NCBI GenBank assembly: GCA_945878995.1
Contig: CAMCUN010000011.1
Coordinates: forward strand, 1 to 64,000
DNA from: Polaromonas sp. YR568
GTDB lineage: Bacteria > Pseudomonadota > Gammaproteobacteria > Burkholderiales > Burkholderiaceae_C
Direction: 5' to 3'
Length of the DNA: 64,000 nt
Part shown: positions 18,873 through 27,336 of the stretch, piece after piece
Numbering within the stretch: position 1 is the first letter of the stretch
Layout of the letters: every line of letters begins with the position of its first letter
Translations under genes and position numbers: made by a program
The notes under the pieces: model-generated
The model's database searches: none
The model's input: only the letters and a program-made list of their open reading frames with translations
What the model was told of the DNA's origin: nothing

Positions 18873-20786
18873 GTGAGCAAGCACACCCCGTTTTCTTTCT
18901 CAGGCGAAGGCCTGCGGCACGCACTGGCTCAGGCCCACCTGCCGGCCCTGATGCCGGCCATCGCCTGCCTGACGGGCGATATGTCGGCACTCGACGCCGC
19001 CTGGCAACCCAATCTGGCCGACCAGGCCCAACGCCCGCAGGCCCAGGGCGGCTTGTCGGCCCAGGCCCAAGGGCTGGCGCGCGAGCGGGCCGAGTTGCTG
19101 CTCAGCCGCTGGCAGGCCCAGGGCTGCCCGAGCGCGCCCGAGCTGGCCATGCCTGTGCTCAAACAGATCATGGGTTTTGTGACCGGCGCGGTGGACCCGT
19201 CGGTGGTCGATTTGCTGCTGCACGAGCTGGGCATGGCCAAGCCCGTGGGGCAAGACGGGCCGCCTCGCTTGGGGCTGCCGGCCGACTTTCAGGTGGCGGT
19301 CATAGGTGCGGGCATGTCGGGGCTGGTGGCTTCATGGCACCTCACGCGTCTGGGCATTGCGCACACCGTGCTGGAGCGGCAGGCCGAGGTGGGCGGTGTG
19401 TGGGTGGAGAACCACTACCCGGGCGCCAGGCTGGACACCAGCAATTTTTGCTACAGCTACTCCTTTGCGCAAGAGGCGGGCTGGCGGCATTTTTTCTCGC
19501 CGCGCGACGAGGTGCAGCGCTACTTTCAGGAGCTGGCCGCCAGCCGCGGCCTGCTGGCGCAGGTGCAGCTGGGCACCGAGGTGCGGGCCATGCGCTACGA
19601 CGAGGCCGAGTGTGTGTGGCAGCTGGACCTGGTGCAAGGCGGGCAGCCGCGCAGCATGCGGGTCCATGCGGTGATCAGCGCGGTGGGGCAGCTCAACAAG
19701 CCGCGCCTGCCCGACATTGAAGGGCGTGAACGCTTTGCCGGCCCCGCCTGGCACACCGCAGCCTGGCGCCATGATGTGCCGCTCAAGGGCTTGCGGGTGG
19801 GCGTGATAGGCACAGGCGCCAGCGCGTTTCAGGTGATCCCACAGATTGCAGGCGAGGTGGGCTCGCTCACCGTGTTTCAGCGCACGCCGCCCTGGGTGAT
19901 CCACACACCGGCCTACACCCAGGCCTTGCCGGCTGGCCTGCAGGGGCTGCTTTCAAGTCTGCCGGGCTACAACGCCTGGTACCGCTTTGAGCAGTTCTGG
20001 GTGGCGGTCGAAGGCCGCAGGCGCTATTCGGTGGTGGACCCTGCCTGGCAGCAGAGCGGCTCGGTGTCTGAGCTCAACTGGCAGCTGCGCCAAATGCTGG
20101 AGGCCGAGCTGGACCAGGCCTATGCCGGTCGCCCCGACCTGCGCCGCCAGATGACGCCCGACTATCCTCCCTACAGCAAGCGCATGCTGCGCGACGACGG
20201 CACCTGGGCGCAGACCCTGCAGCGCAGCCATGTCTCGGTGGTGAGCGATCCGATTGCGCGCATCACCGAGAACGCTGTGGTGTGCCAAGATGGCAGCTGC
20301 CATGAGCTTGACGTGATCATCTACGGCACCGGCTTTCATGCCTCGCAGTTCCTCAATTCGCTGCAGGTGACAGGCCGAGGCGGCGCTGATTTGCATGCGC
20401 AGTGGGGCGGCGACGCGCAGGCCTACCAGGGCGTCTGCGTGCCCCATTTCCCCAACCTGTTCATGCTCTACGGGCCCAACACCAACCTGATCACCAACGG
20501 CAGCTTGGTGCTGTTTTCCGAGATTGAGATTGAATACATCTTGCGCTGCCTGGCCAGCCTGGGTCCGCAGGGCGCGCGCGCCATGGAGGCCAGCGCAGCG
20601 GCCAGCCACAGCTACAGCGAGCGGGTCGACGCACAGACGCGGCGCATGGCCTATGGGCTCGATGGGGTGAGCAATTGGTACAAGTCGACCAGCGGCCGGG
20701 TGACGCAGAACTGGCCCTTCAGCACGGTGGACTTCTGGCGTCAGATGCAGGCCGTGAGACATGAAGACTTTTTGTTTTGGCCCTGA
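18873..20786 (+). CDS. Flavoprotein monooxygenase, Baeyer-Villiger type (4-hydroxyacetophenone monooxygenase-like)
   Basis: 637-residue cytoplasmic flavoenzyme. A ~140-residue N-terminal extension like that of HapE precedes the FAD site VAVIGAGMSGLVASWHL (about 148). The BVMO fingerprint F-x-G-x3-H-x3-W is seen as FAGPAWHTAAW (about 288), and an NADPH-binding GVIGTGASAFQ follows. YGTGFHAS and YGPNTNL lie near the C-terminus. Such enzymes insert oxygen next to a ketone to give an ester. The start is a GTG after AAAAGG. It is 72 bp behind the AhpD-like gene and 39 bp ahead of the isomerase-like gene, so shared transcription is likely. Confidence 0.87.
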   Translation: MSKHTPFSFSGEGLRHALAQAHLPALMPAIACLTGDMSALDAAWQPNLADQAQRPQAQGGLSAQAQGLARERAELLLSRWQAQGCPSAPELAMPVLKQIMGFVTGAVDPSVVDLLLHELGMAKPVGQDGPPRLGLPADFQVAVIGAGMSGLVASWHLTRLGIAHTVLERQAEVGGVWVENHYPGARLDTSNFCYSYSFAQEAGWRHFFSPRDEVQRYFQELAASRGLLAQVQLGTEVRAMRYDEAECVWQLDLVQGGQPRSMRVHAVISAVGQLNKPRLPDIEGRERFAGPAWHTAAWRHDVPLKGLRVGVIGTGASAFQVIPQIAGEVGSLTVFQRTPPWVIHTPAYTQALPAGLQGLLSSLPGYNAWYRFEQFWVAVEGRRRYSVVDPAWQQSGSVSELNWQLRQMLEAELDQAYAGRPDLRRQMTPDYPPYSKRMLRDDGTWAQTLQRSHVSVVSDPIARITENAVVCQDGSCHELDVIIYGTGFHASQFLNSLQVTGRGGADLHAQWGGDAQAYQGVCVPHFPNLFMLYGPNTNLITNGSLVLFSEIEIEYILRCLASLGPQGARAMEASAAASHSYSERVDAQTRRMAYGLDGVSNWYKSTSGRVTQNWPFSTVDFWRQMQAVRHEDFLFWP

Positions 20787-20825
20787 GTGGATCCCGCCCC
20801 ACCCCACCCATCTCACCCCTCCCAC

Positions 20826-21608
20826 ATGAAGCTCGAATACGCATCGCGTGGCCTGGTGGGCGTGCTCACGCCCCAGGCCAACACCACGGTGGAGCCCGAG
20901 CTGGCGGCCCTGTGGCCCCCGGGCATGGCCATGATTGCGGCCCGGATGACCAGCGCCAAGCCCAGCATAGAGGCGCGGCTGCTGGAGTACTACCTGCGCC
21001 TCGATGAGACGGTGCAGCAGTTTGGCAACGCGCCGCTGGGCGTGCTGGCCAGCGCCTGCACGGGCGCGTCCTACCTCCTTGGCGCGGCGCGCGAGGAGGC
21101 CTTGTTCAGCGGCCTGAACGTCAGGCTGGGCATCCCGGTGACCAACTCCGCGCTGGCGGTGGTGGCAGCCCTGCAAAGCCTGGGGGCAAGGCGCATTGCG
21201 CTGGTCTCAACCTACCCGCGCAGCCTCACCGAGCAAAGCGTGGCGTACTGGAGCTCGCGTGGTTTGCAGGTGGTGGCGGTTCAGGCGTGCGAGAGCTCGC
21301 CGGATGGGGCTTTCCATCCGATCTACGCCATGTCGGCCGCCATGATCGCGGAGGCCATCGGCAGGCTGGCGACCACCTCCGGCATGCAGGCTGTGGTCCT
21401 GCTGGGCACGGGCACGCCCACGCTGGCAGCGATCTTGCAGCACCCGCGGTGGGCAGATGCGCCCGTGTTCTCTTGCAACATGGCCCTGGCCTGGCACAGC
21501 GTCGCGCTGATGGAGCCGGCGCGCACGCCGCAGGCAGAGGCGTTGCTGGAGATGATCAGCGGACAAGGCTGGCGCGAAGCTTTTCTCAAGCGCCAAGGCA
21601 GCGCCTGA
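20826..21608 (+). CDS. Maleate isomerase / Asp-Glu racemase superfamily protein
   Basis: 260 residues beginning YASRGLVGVLTPQANTTVEPE, typical of the maleate isomerase and arylmalonate decarboxylase branch. The two usual catalytic cysteines appear present, in LASACTGASYLLG (about residue 78) and VFSCNMALAW (about residue 217). The gene follows the Baeyer-Villiger-type enzyme, suggesting isomerisation or decarboxylation of a dicarboxylic product. The start at 20826 is the first ATG in the homologous region. The exact reaction is uncertain. Confidence 0.8.
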   Translation: MKLEYASRGLVGVLTPQANTTVEPELAALWPPGMAMIAARMTSAKPSIEARLLEYYLRLDETVQQFGNAPLGVLASACTGASYLLGAAREEALFSGLNVRLGIPVTNSALAVVAALQSLGARRIALVSTYPRSLTEQSVAYWSSRGLQVVAVQACESSPDGAFHPIYAMSAAMIAEAIGRLATTSGMQAVVLLGTGTPTLAAILQHPRWADAPVFSCNMALAWHSVALMEPARTPQAEALLEMISGQGWREAFLKRQGSA

Positions 21609-21625
21609 GCGGGCACCGCCCTGGT

Positions 21626-21943
21626 TCAGGGCTGCGGCCCCCAGGGCGCTGACAGCATCAGCTTGTTTTGCTGGTCGACCATCAAGGGCCGGATTTTCGC
21701 GGCAAAGGCCATGAAATCCGGGTCGGCGAAGACCCCGGCCCAAAAGGCCCGGCGGTCTGCGTCGTCGTCAAATTTCCAGAGGTGGATCAGCTGGTTCACG
21801 GCACCCACATCCCCGGTGAAATAGCCCACCAGCTTGGGCGGGTGCTTGGACAGCACGGGCCAGCCTTCGCTTTTGTACAGGTCGACGATTTGAGACATTT
21901 TTCCGACGATGGCGCTGTAAGTGCGCAGCTCATAAATGGCCAT
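21626..21943 (-). CDS. NIPSNAP family protein
   Basis: 105 residues with the family opening MAIYELRTYSAIVGKM and the core LIHLWKFDDDADRRAFWAGVFADPDF. NIPSNAP proteins have a dimeric alpha/beta-barrel fold and often sit with oxygenases and catabolic genes, but have no agreed reaction. It converges on the isomerase-like gene 17 bp away. It is a possible accessory to the catabolic run on the other strand. Confidence 0.88.
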   Translation of the reverse strand: MAIYELRTYSAIVGKMSQIVDLYKSEGWPVLSKHPPKLVGYFTGDVGAVNQLIHLWKFDDDADRRAFWAGVFADPDFMAFAAKIRPLMVDQQNKLMLSAPWGPQP

Positions 21944-22148
21944 GGGGTCCTTGTGGTGAAGTGTGAAAGGGACACTTCACTGTAGCGATTTCAGCGCGCA
22001 GCGCTGTCAAGCAGGTGACGCAGGTGACGCATTCAAAGCCGCCAGGCCCACCCTGTCCCGGGCTTGACCGCCTGGGCCAAAAATCGGGCCACAATTTGAG
22101 CCCTCACTAGGCGGCTTGTCGTCTGCCACCCGATTTTTGGAACACCCC

Positions 22149-23585
22149 ATGAGCTACCCCCACACCCAACTCTTTATCAACGGCCAATGGTGCGATGCCG
22201 AAGGCGGTCGCACCCTGCCCGTGTTCAACCCTGCCACCGGCACCGAAATCGGCCGCCTGGCGCACGCCGGTGTGCCGGACCTGGAGCGGGCCGCGCAAGC
22301 CGCGCAAAAAGGCTTTGAGCTCTGGCGCGACACCCCTGCCAACGAGCGCAGCGCCATTTTGCGCAGGGCGGCAGCCCTGATGCGCGAGCGCGCACCGCAG
22401 ATCGCCGAGCTGCTCACGCAAGAGCAAGGCAAGCCGCTGGCCGAAGCCAAGATCGAGGCCATGGCGGCCGCCGACATCATCGAGTGGTTTGCCGAAGAGG
22501 GCCGGCGCGTCTACGGCCGCATCGTGCCGCCACGCCACATTCAGGTGCAGCAGCAGGTGCTCAAGCAGCCCGTGGGCCCGGTCGCCGCCTTCACGCCCTG
22601 GAACTTCCCCATCAACCAGGCGGTGCGCAAGATGGCAGCGGCCCTGGCCACCGGCTGCTCCATCATCGTCAAGGCCCCGGAAGAAACCCCAGCGGCCCCC
22701 GCAGAGTTGATCCGCGCGTTTCATGACGCGGGTGTGCCGGCAGGCGTGATCGGGCTGGTCTACGGCAGCCCTGCAGAGATTTCCAGCTACTTGATTGCCC
22801 ACCCCCTCATTCGCAAGATCACCTTCACCGGCTCCACCCCCGTGGGCAAGCAGCTGGCCGCTTTGGCGGGCCAGCACATGAAACGCGTGACCATGGAGCT
22901 GGGCGGCCACGCCCCGGTGATCGTGGCCGAAGACGGCGACATCGCGCTGGCGCTCAAAACCGCAGGCGCGGCCAAGTTCCGCAACGCAGGCCAGGTCTGC
23001 ATCTCGCCCACCCGCTTTTTGGTGCACCACCGCCTTGCCGAAGAATTTGCCCAGCGCTTTGCCGCACAAGCGCAAGCGCTGCAGGTCGGCGACGGCCTGA
23101 GCACGGGCACCCAAATGGGTCCCTTGGCCAACGAGCGCCGCTTGGCGGCCATGCAGTCCATCGTGCAAGACGCCCGCGCCAAAGGCGCCCAAGTGCTCAC
23201 AGGCGGCGAGCGCATTGGCACGCAAGGCAACTTCTTTGCGCCCACCGTGTTGTCGCATGTGCCGCTGGACGCCGATGTGCTGGTCCACGAGCCTTTTGGC
23301 CCGATTGCAGCGATACGCAGCTTCGAAAAAATCGAAGATGCCATCGCCGAAGCCAACCGCCTGCCCTTTGGCTTGGCCGCATACGCCTTCACCAATTCCA
23401 TGACCACCCTGCACCAACTGAGCCAGCGCCTGGAGGTGGGCATGCTCTGGGTCAATCAGCCAGCGGCCCCCTGGCCCGAGTTGCCCTTTGGCGGCATGAA
23501 GGACTCGGGCTATGGCAGCGAAGGTGGCCCTGAGGCACTGGAGGCCTACCTTCACACCAAGACGGTGTCGGTCTTCCACGTCTGA
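22149..23585 (+). CDS. NAD(P)-dependent aldehyde dehydrogenase, succinate-semialdehyde type
   Basis: 478-residue class-3-like ALDH. Motifs in order: [10 protein letters not shown] (cofactor contact), [22 protein letters not shown], the general base in [11 protein letters not shown], and the catalytic cysteine in [14 protein letters not shown]. The C-S-P context and overall pattern resemble GabD-type succinate-semialdehyde dehydrogenases, but neighbouring genes do not confirm the substrate. The ATG at 22149 precedes [14 protein letters not shown]. Its stop is followed closely by the pyroglutamyl peptidase gene. Confidence 0.88.
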   Translation: MSYPHTQLFINGQWCDAEGGRTLPVFNPATGTEIGRLAHAGVPDLERAAQAAQKGFELWRDTPANERSAILRRAAALMRERAPQIAELLTQEQGKPLAEAKIEAMAAADIIEWFAEEGRRVYGRIVPPRHIQVQQQVLKQPVGPVAAFTPWNFPINQAVRKMAAALATGCSIIVKAPEETPAAPAELIRAFHDAGVPAGVIGLVYGSPAEISSYLIAHPLIRKITFTGSTPVGKQLAALAGQHMKRVTMELGGHAPVIVAEDGDIALALKTAGAAKFRNAGQVCISPTRFLVHHRLAEEFAQRFAAQAQALQVGDGLSTGTQMGPLANERRLAAMQSIVQDARAKGAQVLTGGERIGTQGNFFAPTVLSHVPLDADVLVHEPFGPIAAIRSFEKIEDAIAEANRLPFGLAAYAFTNSMTTLHQLSQRLEVGMLWVNQPAAPWPELPFGGMKDSGYGSEGGPEALEAYLHTKTVSVFHV

Positions 23586-23611
23586 TGCTCAGCCCCAGCC
23601 CACCCCGCCCC

Positions 23612-24268
23612 ATGCGCATTTTGCTCACCGGCTTTGAGCCCTTTGGCGGGCAAAGCCTCAACCCGTCCTGGGAGGTGGCACGCGCCCTGCATGGCCAGAC
23701 ACTTGAGGGCGCTCAGCTCGTGGCGGTGCAACTGCCTTGCGTGTTCGCACAGGCGCTGCCGGTCTTGCAGCAAGCGCTCAAGCAGCACCAGCCCGACATC
23801 GCGCTGGCCCTGGGCCAGGCCGAGGGGCGCTGTGACTTTTCGGTCGAGCGCGTGGCCATCAACGTGATGGATGCCCGCATCCCCGACAACGCCGGGGCGC
23901 AGCCGGTGGATGAACCCGTGGTGGCGGGCGGGCCGGCGGGGTACTTCAGCACCTTGCCCATCAAGGCGATGGTGGCCGGTGTGCGCGCGGCCGGCTTCTC
24001 AGCGTCGGTGTCGCAAACGGCAGGCACCTTTGTTTGCAACCAGGTGTTTTATGCCCTGCAGCACACGCTGGCCGGGCTGGGCGTGCACAGCGGCTTTGTG
24101 CATTTGCCGCTGCTGCCTGAGCAGGCGGCGAACTGGTCAGGCCCGAATTTGCCAAGCTGGCCCTTGCCACTGCAAGTGGCGGCCACTCGGCAAGCCCTGG
24201 CCGTGGTGCTGGCGCACCGGCTGCAAGGCCGTGCCGATCTGGCCCTGGCAGGCGGCGCGCTGAGCTGA
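23612..24268 (+). CDS. pcp: Pyroglutamyl-peptidase I
   Basis: 218-residue cytosolic cysteine peptidase (family C15) that removes N-terminal pyroglutamate. ILLTGFEPFGGQSLNPSW opens the protein, as expected. Catalytic residues are visible as the glutamate in LGQAEGRCDFSVERVAIN, the cysteine in GTFVCNQVFYAL and the histidine in GFVHLPLLPEQ. I used the ATG at 23612; the open frame runs 27 bp further upstream. It follows the ALDH gene by 26 bp, so co-transcription is possible. Confidence 0.94.
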   Translation: MRILLTGFEPFGGQSLNPSWEVARALHGQTLEGAQLVAVQLPCVFAQALPVLQQALKQHQPDIALALGQAEGRCDFSVERVAINVMDARIPDNAGAQPVDEPVVAGGPAGYFSTLPIKAMVAGVRAAGFSASVSQTAGTFVCNQVFYALQHTLAGLGVHSGFVHLPLLPEQAANWSGPNLPSWPLPLQVAATRQALAVVLAHRLQGRADLALAGGALS

Positions 24269-24301
24269 CAGCTCGCCAGCCCCAAGCCAGTGGAGGCCAG
24301 C

Positions 24302-25048
24302 TCAGTGGCGCTGCCGCGCCAAGCAGGCCACCAACTGCACGCGGTTGGTGACACCGAGCTTGCGAAAAGCGTGCCCCAAGTGGGTGCGCACCGTGGTGAA
24401 GCCAATGTTCATGCGCTGCGCGATGGCCTTGTCGCCATGGCCCAAGGACGCCAACTGCACAACCTCCCGTTCGCGCGCGCTCAACAACGCCAGCGAGGGG
24501 GCCGCTTGCACCAAGGCGGGCTGTGCTTGCCCGCCGCGAGCGCGGCGCAGCGCCGTGACAAAGGCTGGGCGAATGAGCTCCAGCAACTCTAGCGTGTCCT
24601 GGTCAAAGCTCTCGCGTCGGCGGTTGCGCCAAATGCGCATGTCGCCAATGTTGTCCTCTTTGTCCCAAGCGTAGAGGTTGACCCCCCAATACAGGCCGTC
24701 GCGGTACAGGAAATCGTTGAAAAATTCGGTGCGCACCAGTTCATGCTGGGGCATCACCTGAAGCACCAATGTGGCCTCGCGCCGCTGCTGCATCAAGGGC
24801 GTGATGGGATCGTGGTGCTGAAAGTAGGCTTCGTAGGTCGCCAAATTCAGATCGCTCATGTTCAAAGCCACGCGGTCCCCGAACGAGTGACTCACTTCGT
24901 CCCAGACGTAGGAGGCGTAGTAGTCGGCGTCCAGCAGGTCCAGCAGCAAAGCGCCCACGCGCTGGCGCACCTCAGCCTCGGCATAGGGCTCGGCCAGGGT
25001 TTGCATCACACGGCCCAGCAACTGAGCCTTTGCTGAAGAAAGATACAT
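24302..25048 (-). CDS. LuxR-family transcription regulator
   Basis: 248 residues. The N-terminal ~175 residues form a sensor region without a recognised ligand motif. The C-terminal LuxR helix-turn-helix is clear: LLSAREREVVQLASLGHGDKAIAQRMNIGFTTVRTHLGHAFRKLGVTNRVQLV. The gene points left, away from the esterase/CoA-ester catabolic genes. Repeat A lies about 60 bp upstream of its start. It may regulate the rightward cluster across the 556-bp gap. No autoinducer synthase is present. Confidence 0.88.
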   Translation of the reverse strand: MYLSSAKAQLLGRVMQTLAEPYAEAEVRQRVGALLLDLLDADYYASYVWDEVSHSFGDRVALNMSDLNLATYEAYFQHHDPITPLMQQRREATLVLQVMPQHELVRTEFFNDFLYRDGLYWGVNLYAWDKEDNIGDMRIWRNRRRESFDQDTLELLELIRPAFVTALRRARGGQAQPALVQAAPSLALLSAREREVVQLASLGHGDKAIAQRMNIGFTTVRTHLGHAFRKLGVTNRVQLVACLARQRH

Positions 25049-25111
25049 GCGTCACCTCTTTAATGTTGAGGATGGTAGGCAGACACGGCGGCAACGAGCA
25101 TATCGCTAACA

Positions 25112-25240
25112 CTGTGAACGGGCTTGGGCTTAGTGGCGCATTCAGAGTGAAGGTCAAACCCCAGCCACCGTATTGAGCTGTAAATTTTGTCTGACTTAGT
25201 CCGCTTGAATGTGTAAAAAAGAAAAATCGACGGCCAGCAC
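25112..25240 (+). repeat. Repeat A, left copy
   Basis: Starts CTGTGAACGGGCTTGGGC and ends CGGCCAGCAC. A diverged copy in the same orientation lies at 35337-35472. Shared runs include GCGCATTCAGAGTGAAGGT, TTAGTCCGCTTGAATGT and AAAAAAGAAAAATC. It is AT-rich in its second half compared with flanking genes. It may be a remnant end of a mobile element. Confidence 0.8.
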
Positions 25241-25395
25241 AGGCTCCCATCGAGGACTTGGACTGCCAGGCCTCAGGGGGAATTGACCACGCCACGTTGT
25301 GAGCTTGACGCTGGGGCCGTGGGCGCGCAGTGGGCATGCCGTGCTGATCACGGGGCCAACAGGCGCGGGCAAGTCTAGGCTCGGTTGTGGATTGG

Positions 25396-25570
25396 CTGTG
25401 CGCCCGCCATAGCCAACGCACCTCTAATCCTTCTTGTGAACAGCGCGTTTTGGCGGTGGATCTGCCAGGCACGGCCTTGATGTGGGCGCAGCAAGCCATG
25501 GTTTCTATATGGGTTGAGGGCTCTTACAAGGGGCGATGCTTGGCCTCATGTGCATGGATTTCCTATCCGC
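25396..25570 (+). repeat. Repeat B, left copy
   Basis: Starts CTGTGCGCCCGCCATAGCC and ends ATTTCCTATCCGC. A close copy in the same orientation is at 33955-34125, sharing TGGGTTGAGGGCTCTTACAA and GGGGCGATGCTTGGCCTCAT. The copies differ by scattered substitutions and small gaps. It ends 35 bp before the esterase start, so it may carry its promoter. Confidence 0.85.
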
Positions 25571-25605
25571 TATCATGAAACCAGATCCAACGAGGGCAGC
25601 AGGAC

Positions 25606-26322
25606 ATGAACTTTGTGTTGATTCATGGTGGCTTTCACGGCGGCTGGTGCTGGAAGTTCGTGGCCGCGCGCTTGCGTGCGCTGGGGCATCAGGTCAGCTG
25701 TCCCACCCATACCGGCATGGGCGAGCGCCGCCACTTACTGAGGGCCGGCCTGACGCTCGATACCTTCGCTCAGGATATCTTGGCGCATCTGTACGAAGAA
25801 GAACTCACGGACATTGTTCTGCTCGGGCACAGCTTTGGCGGCCTGAGTGTTTCCTTGGTGGCTGACCGCGATCCTGAGCGAATCCGGCATCTGGTCTATC
25901 TGGACGCCTTGCTCATAGCGCCAGGGCAGACCCCCTACGGCGCCTTGCCGCCCGAGGTGATTGAGCAGCGCAAAAAGAGTTGTGTCGAGTACCAGGGGGT
26001 GAGCTGCTTCCCGCCTTTGCCCGCAACGGCTTTTGGCGTGCCTGCCGACCATCCCCATGCTGGCTGGCTGAGTCGCCACCTGTGCCCGCAGCCGGAAAGC
26101 CTCTACGAGAGCACGCTGAACATCAAAAATCCGATCGGTAACGGCCTGCCCTGTACCTATATGGCTTGTACCGATCCGGTGCTGCCGTCGGTACAGGCCT
26201 CGCAGGCCTTTGCCAAAAGCCAGTCGCGCTGGCAGTACGTCGAGATGGCGGCGTGCCACGACGTGATGGTGACGGAGCCCGACCTGCTCGCTTCCATGCT
26301 GCTGGACTGTGTGCCTGCCTGA
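25606..26322 (+). CDS. Alpha/beta hydrolase (EstP/SABP2-like esterase)
   Basis: 238-residue soluble esterase. It opens NFVLIHGGFHGGWCWK, with the HGG oxyanion motif. The nucleophile elbow is GHSFGG (Ser about residue 75). The catalytic acid is probably in the CTDP stretch, and the histidine is in ACHDVMVTEP near the end. This pattern matches plant methyl-salicylate esterases and pyrethroid hydrolases, which cleave carboxyl esters. It heads the catabolic group between the repeats but is separated from the next intact gene by 1 kb of gene fragments. Confidence 0.85.
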   Translation: MNFVLIHGGFHGGWCWKFVAARLRALGHQVSCPTHTGMGERRHLLRAGLTLDTFAQDILAHLYEEELTDIVLLGHSFGGLSVSLVADRDPERIRHLVYLDALLIAPGQTPYGALPPEVIEQRKKSCVEYQGVSCFPPLPATAFGVPADHPHAGWLSRHLCPQPESLYESTLNIKNPIGNGLPCTYMACTDPVLPSVQASQAFAKSQSRWQYVEMAACHDVMVTEPDLLASMLLDCVPA

Positions 26323-26327
26323 GAGCA

Positions 26328-26342
26328 GCCCAGGCCCTGGGC
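26328..26342 (+). terminator. Short hairpin after the esterase gene
   Basis: GCCCAG (26328-26333) and CTGGGC (26337-26342) form a 6-bp stem 5 bp after the stop codon. No T-run follows, so a role in termination is only possible. Confidence 0.35.
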
Positions 26343-26550
26343 ACTAGGCGATGGGTGCGGTCGCGGTCCCGCAGGCCTGTGGCGCCAAGCCGCGCTAAAG
26401 TCGGCCGCCCCGGACGGGCGAGCGCGTGCTGCAGCCTTTGCTAAATCCATAAGCACCACACTGGCAGGCTGCGGAAATACCGTCCGAAAAAAGTGGGATC
26501 TCACCCCCCAGCAGTGAGGTATGCGCCCAAATTTCATGCTTTTGCCCCTC

Positions 26551-26790
26551 TTAAATCCCCTGCGGACGGATGCGCCCCAAGGTTCGCATGCGCGTGAGCT
26601 TGTAGGCGGTCATGGTCAGCACGAACAGCTGATCGACTTTGTCCAGGCCGCGCACCATCACGCGGCGAATCGGGCCGATCAACTTGGCCCGGCCAAAGCC
26701 TTGCTCAATGAGTTTTCGCTTTTGCTTCGAGATGGCGTAACCCTCGGTGGCGGCCACGCGGAGTTCTGAGGCCGCCTGGCAGGCCCGACC
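26551..26790 (-). pseudogene. Transposase C-terminal fragment (IS5-superfamily-like)
   Basis: The minus-strand frame ends with a transposase-like stretch: GYAISKQKRKLIEQGFGRAK, then RRVMVRGLDKVDQLFVLTMTAYKLTRMR. This matches the C-terminal end of DDE transposases, where the R-K-x-I-E-x-x-F-G-W-x-K helix carries the catalytic glutamate. About 70 residues remain of a protein usually several hundred long, and homology stops near 26768. No terminal inverted repeats were found. Confidence 0.75.
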
Positions 26791-26813
26791 TCAGGGCAGC
26801 GCAGAGACCTGGC

Positions 26814-26890
26814 TTATTCAGCCGTGATGTTCTTGTCGGTCGCGATCTTCTTCCACGCGGCCAGATCATCCCGCACCCGCAGCGCCACGT
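26814..26890 (-). pseudogene. C-terminal scrap of a TTT/Bug-type solute receptor
   Basis: The minus strand reads LRVRDDLAAWKKIATDKNI followed by TAE and a stop at 26814-26816. This is the usual tail of tripartite tricarboxylate transport receptors, with a conserved D-x-x-x-W-K-K helix. Homology ends where the cupredoxin fragment begins on the other strand. The call rests on a short stretch, so confidence is moderate. Confidence 0.55.
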
Positions 26891-26894
26891 CGGC

Positions 26895-27089
26895 TCCGCC
26901 GCCATTCAGGTACAGCCTGGGCAGACCGGCGAACTGGTGATCCGCTTCGCGCAGCCGGGCAGCTACCAGATGGCCTGCCTGATGCACGGCCACTGCGAGG
27001 CTGGTGTGCGCGGTGCGCTCAAGGTCAGTGCATCAGCCCCGGCGCAGGCCGCACCCAAAGCGGCTGACCACGACCACAGCAAGCAGTAG
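26895..27089 (+). pseudogene. C-terminal fragment of a cupredoxin-like protein
   Basis: The plus-strand frame reads AIQVQPGQTGELVIRFAQPG, then YQMACLMHGHCEAGVRGALKV, an A/H-rich tail and TAG at 27087. It resembles the last two strands of plastocyanin/azurin-like proteins, where C-x-x-x-x-H supplies copper ligands. The usual methionine ligand position reads V. There is no start codon or signal peptide, so it is a remnant. Confidence 0.6.
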
Positions 27090-27336
27090 CACTAAAAGGG
27101 CTGCGGCAGTCGGCATGCCTGCGGAGGGTGGAGTCGCTCAGGCGACCCCACCTCCAGGGCGTTTTTGGTTTTTTGGGGGAGGTGCATGCTGCATTCCTGC
27201 GGCAAAGTACCCCGGTGGCGGGACACCCATGCGCTTGGCAAACTTAGGCTGCCTGCTTATCGGCTCAGACGGAGCGGATTAAAATACTAGCTTGCATCGA
27301 TTTTCGAAACATTTTTCCAAAAATGGAAATACTTTT

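Larger units (their letters stand above)
25049..25605. other. Intergenic region with two repeats, no gene seen
   Basis: A 557-bp gap between divergent genes. It contains repeat A (25112-25240) and repeat B (25396-25570), both with a second copy about 8-10 kb to the right. Open frames in it show no recognisable protein and differ between copies. It must also hold the promoters of the LuxR gene and the esterase gene, but I see no convincing boxes. Confidence 0.7.
26343..27336. other. Gene-fragment region without an intact gene
   Basis: About 1 kb between the esterase and amidohydrolase genes. From left to right it holds unassigned sequence to about 26550, a transposase C-terminus, the tail of a solute receptor and the tail of a cupredoxin. 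Unassigned GC-rich sequence follows up to the next start. The fragments lie on different strands and abut one another, as expected from repeated insertion and deletion. Confidence 0.75.
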
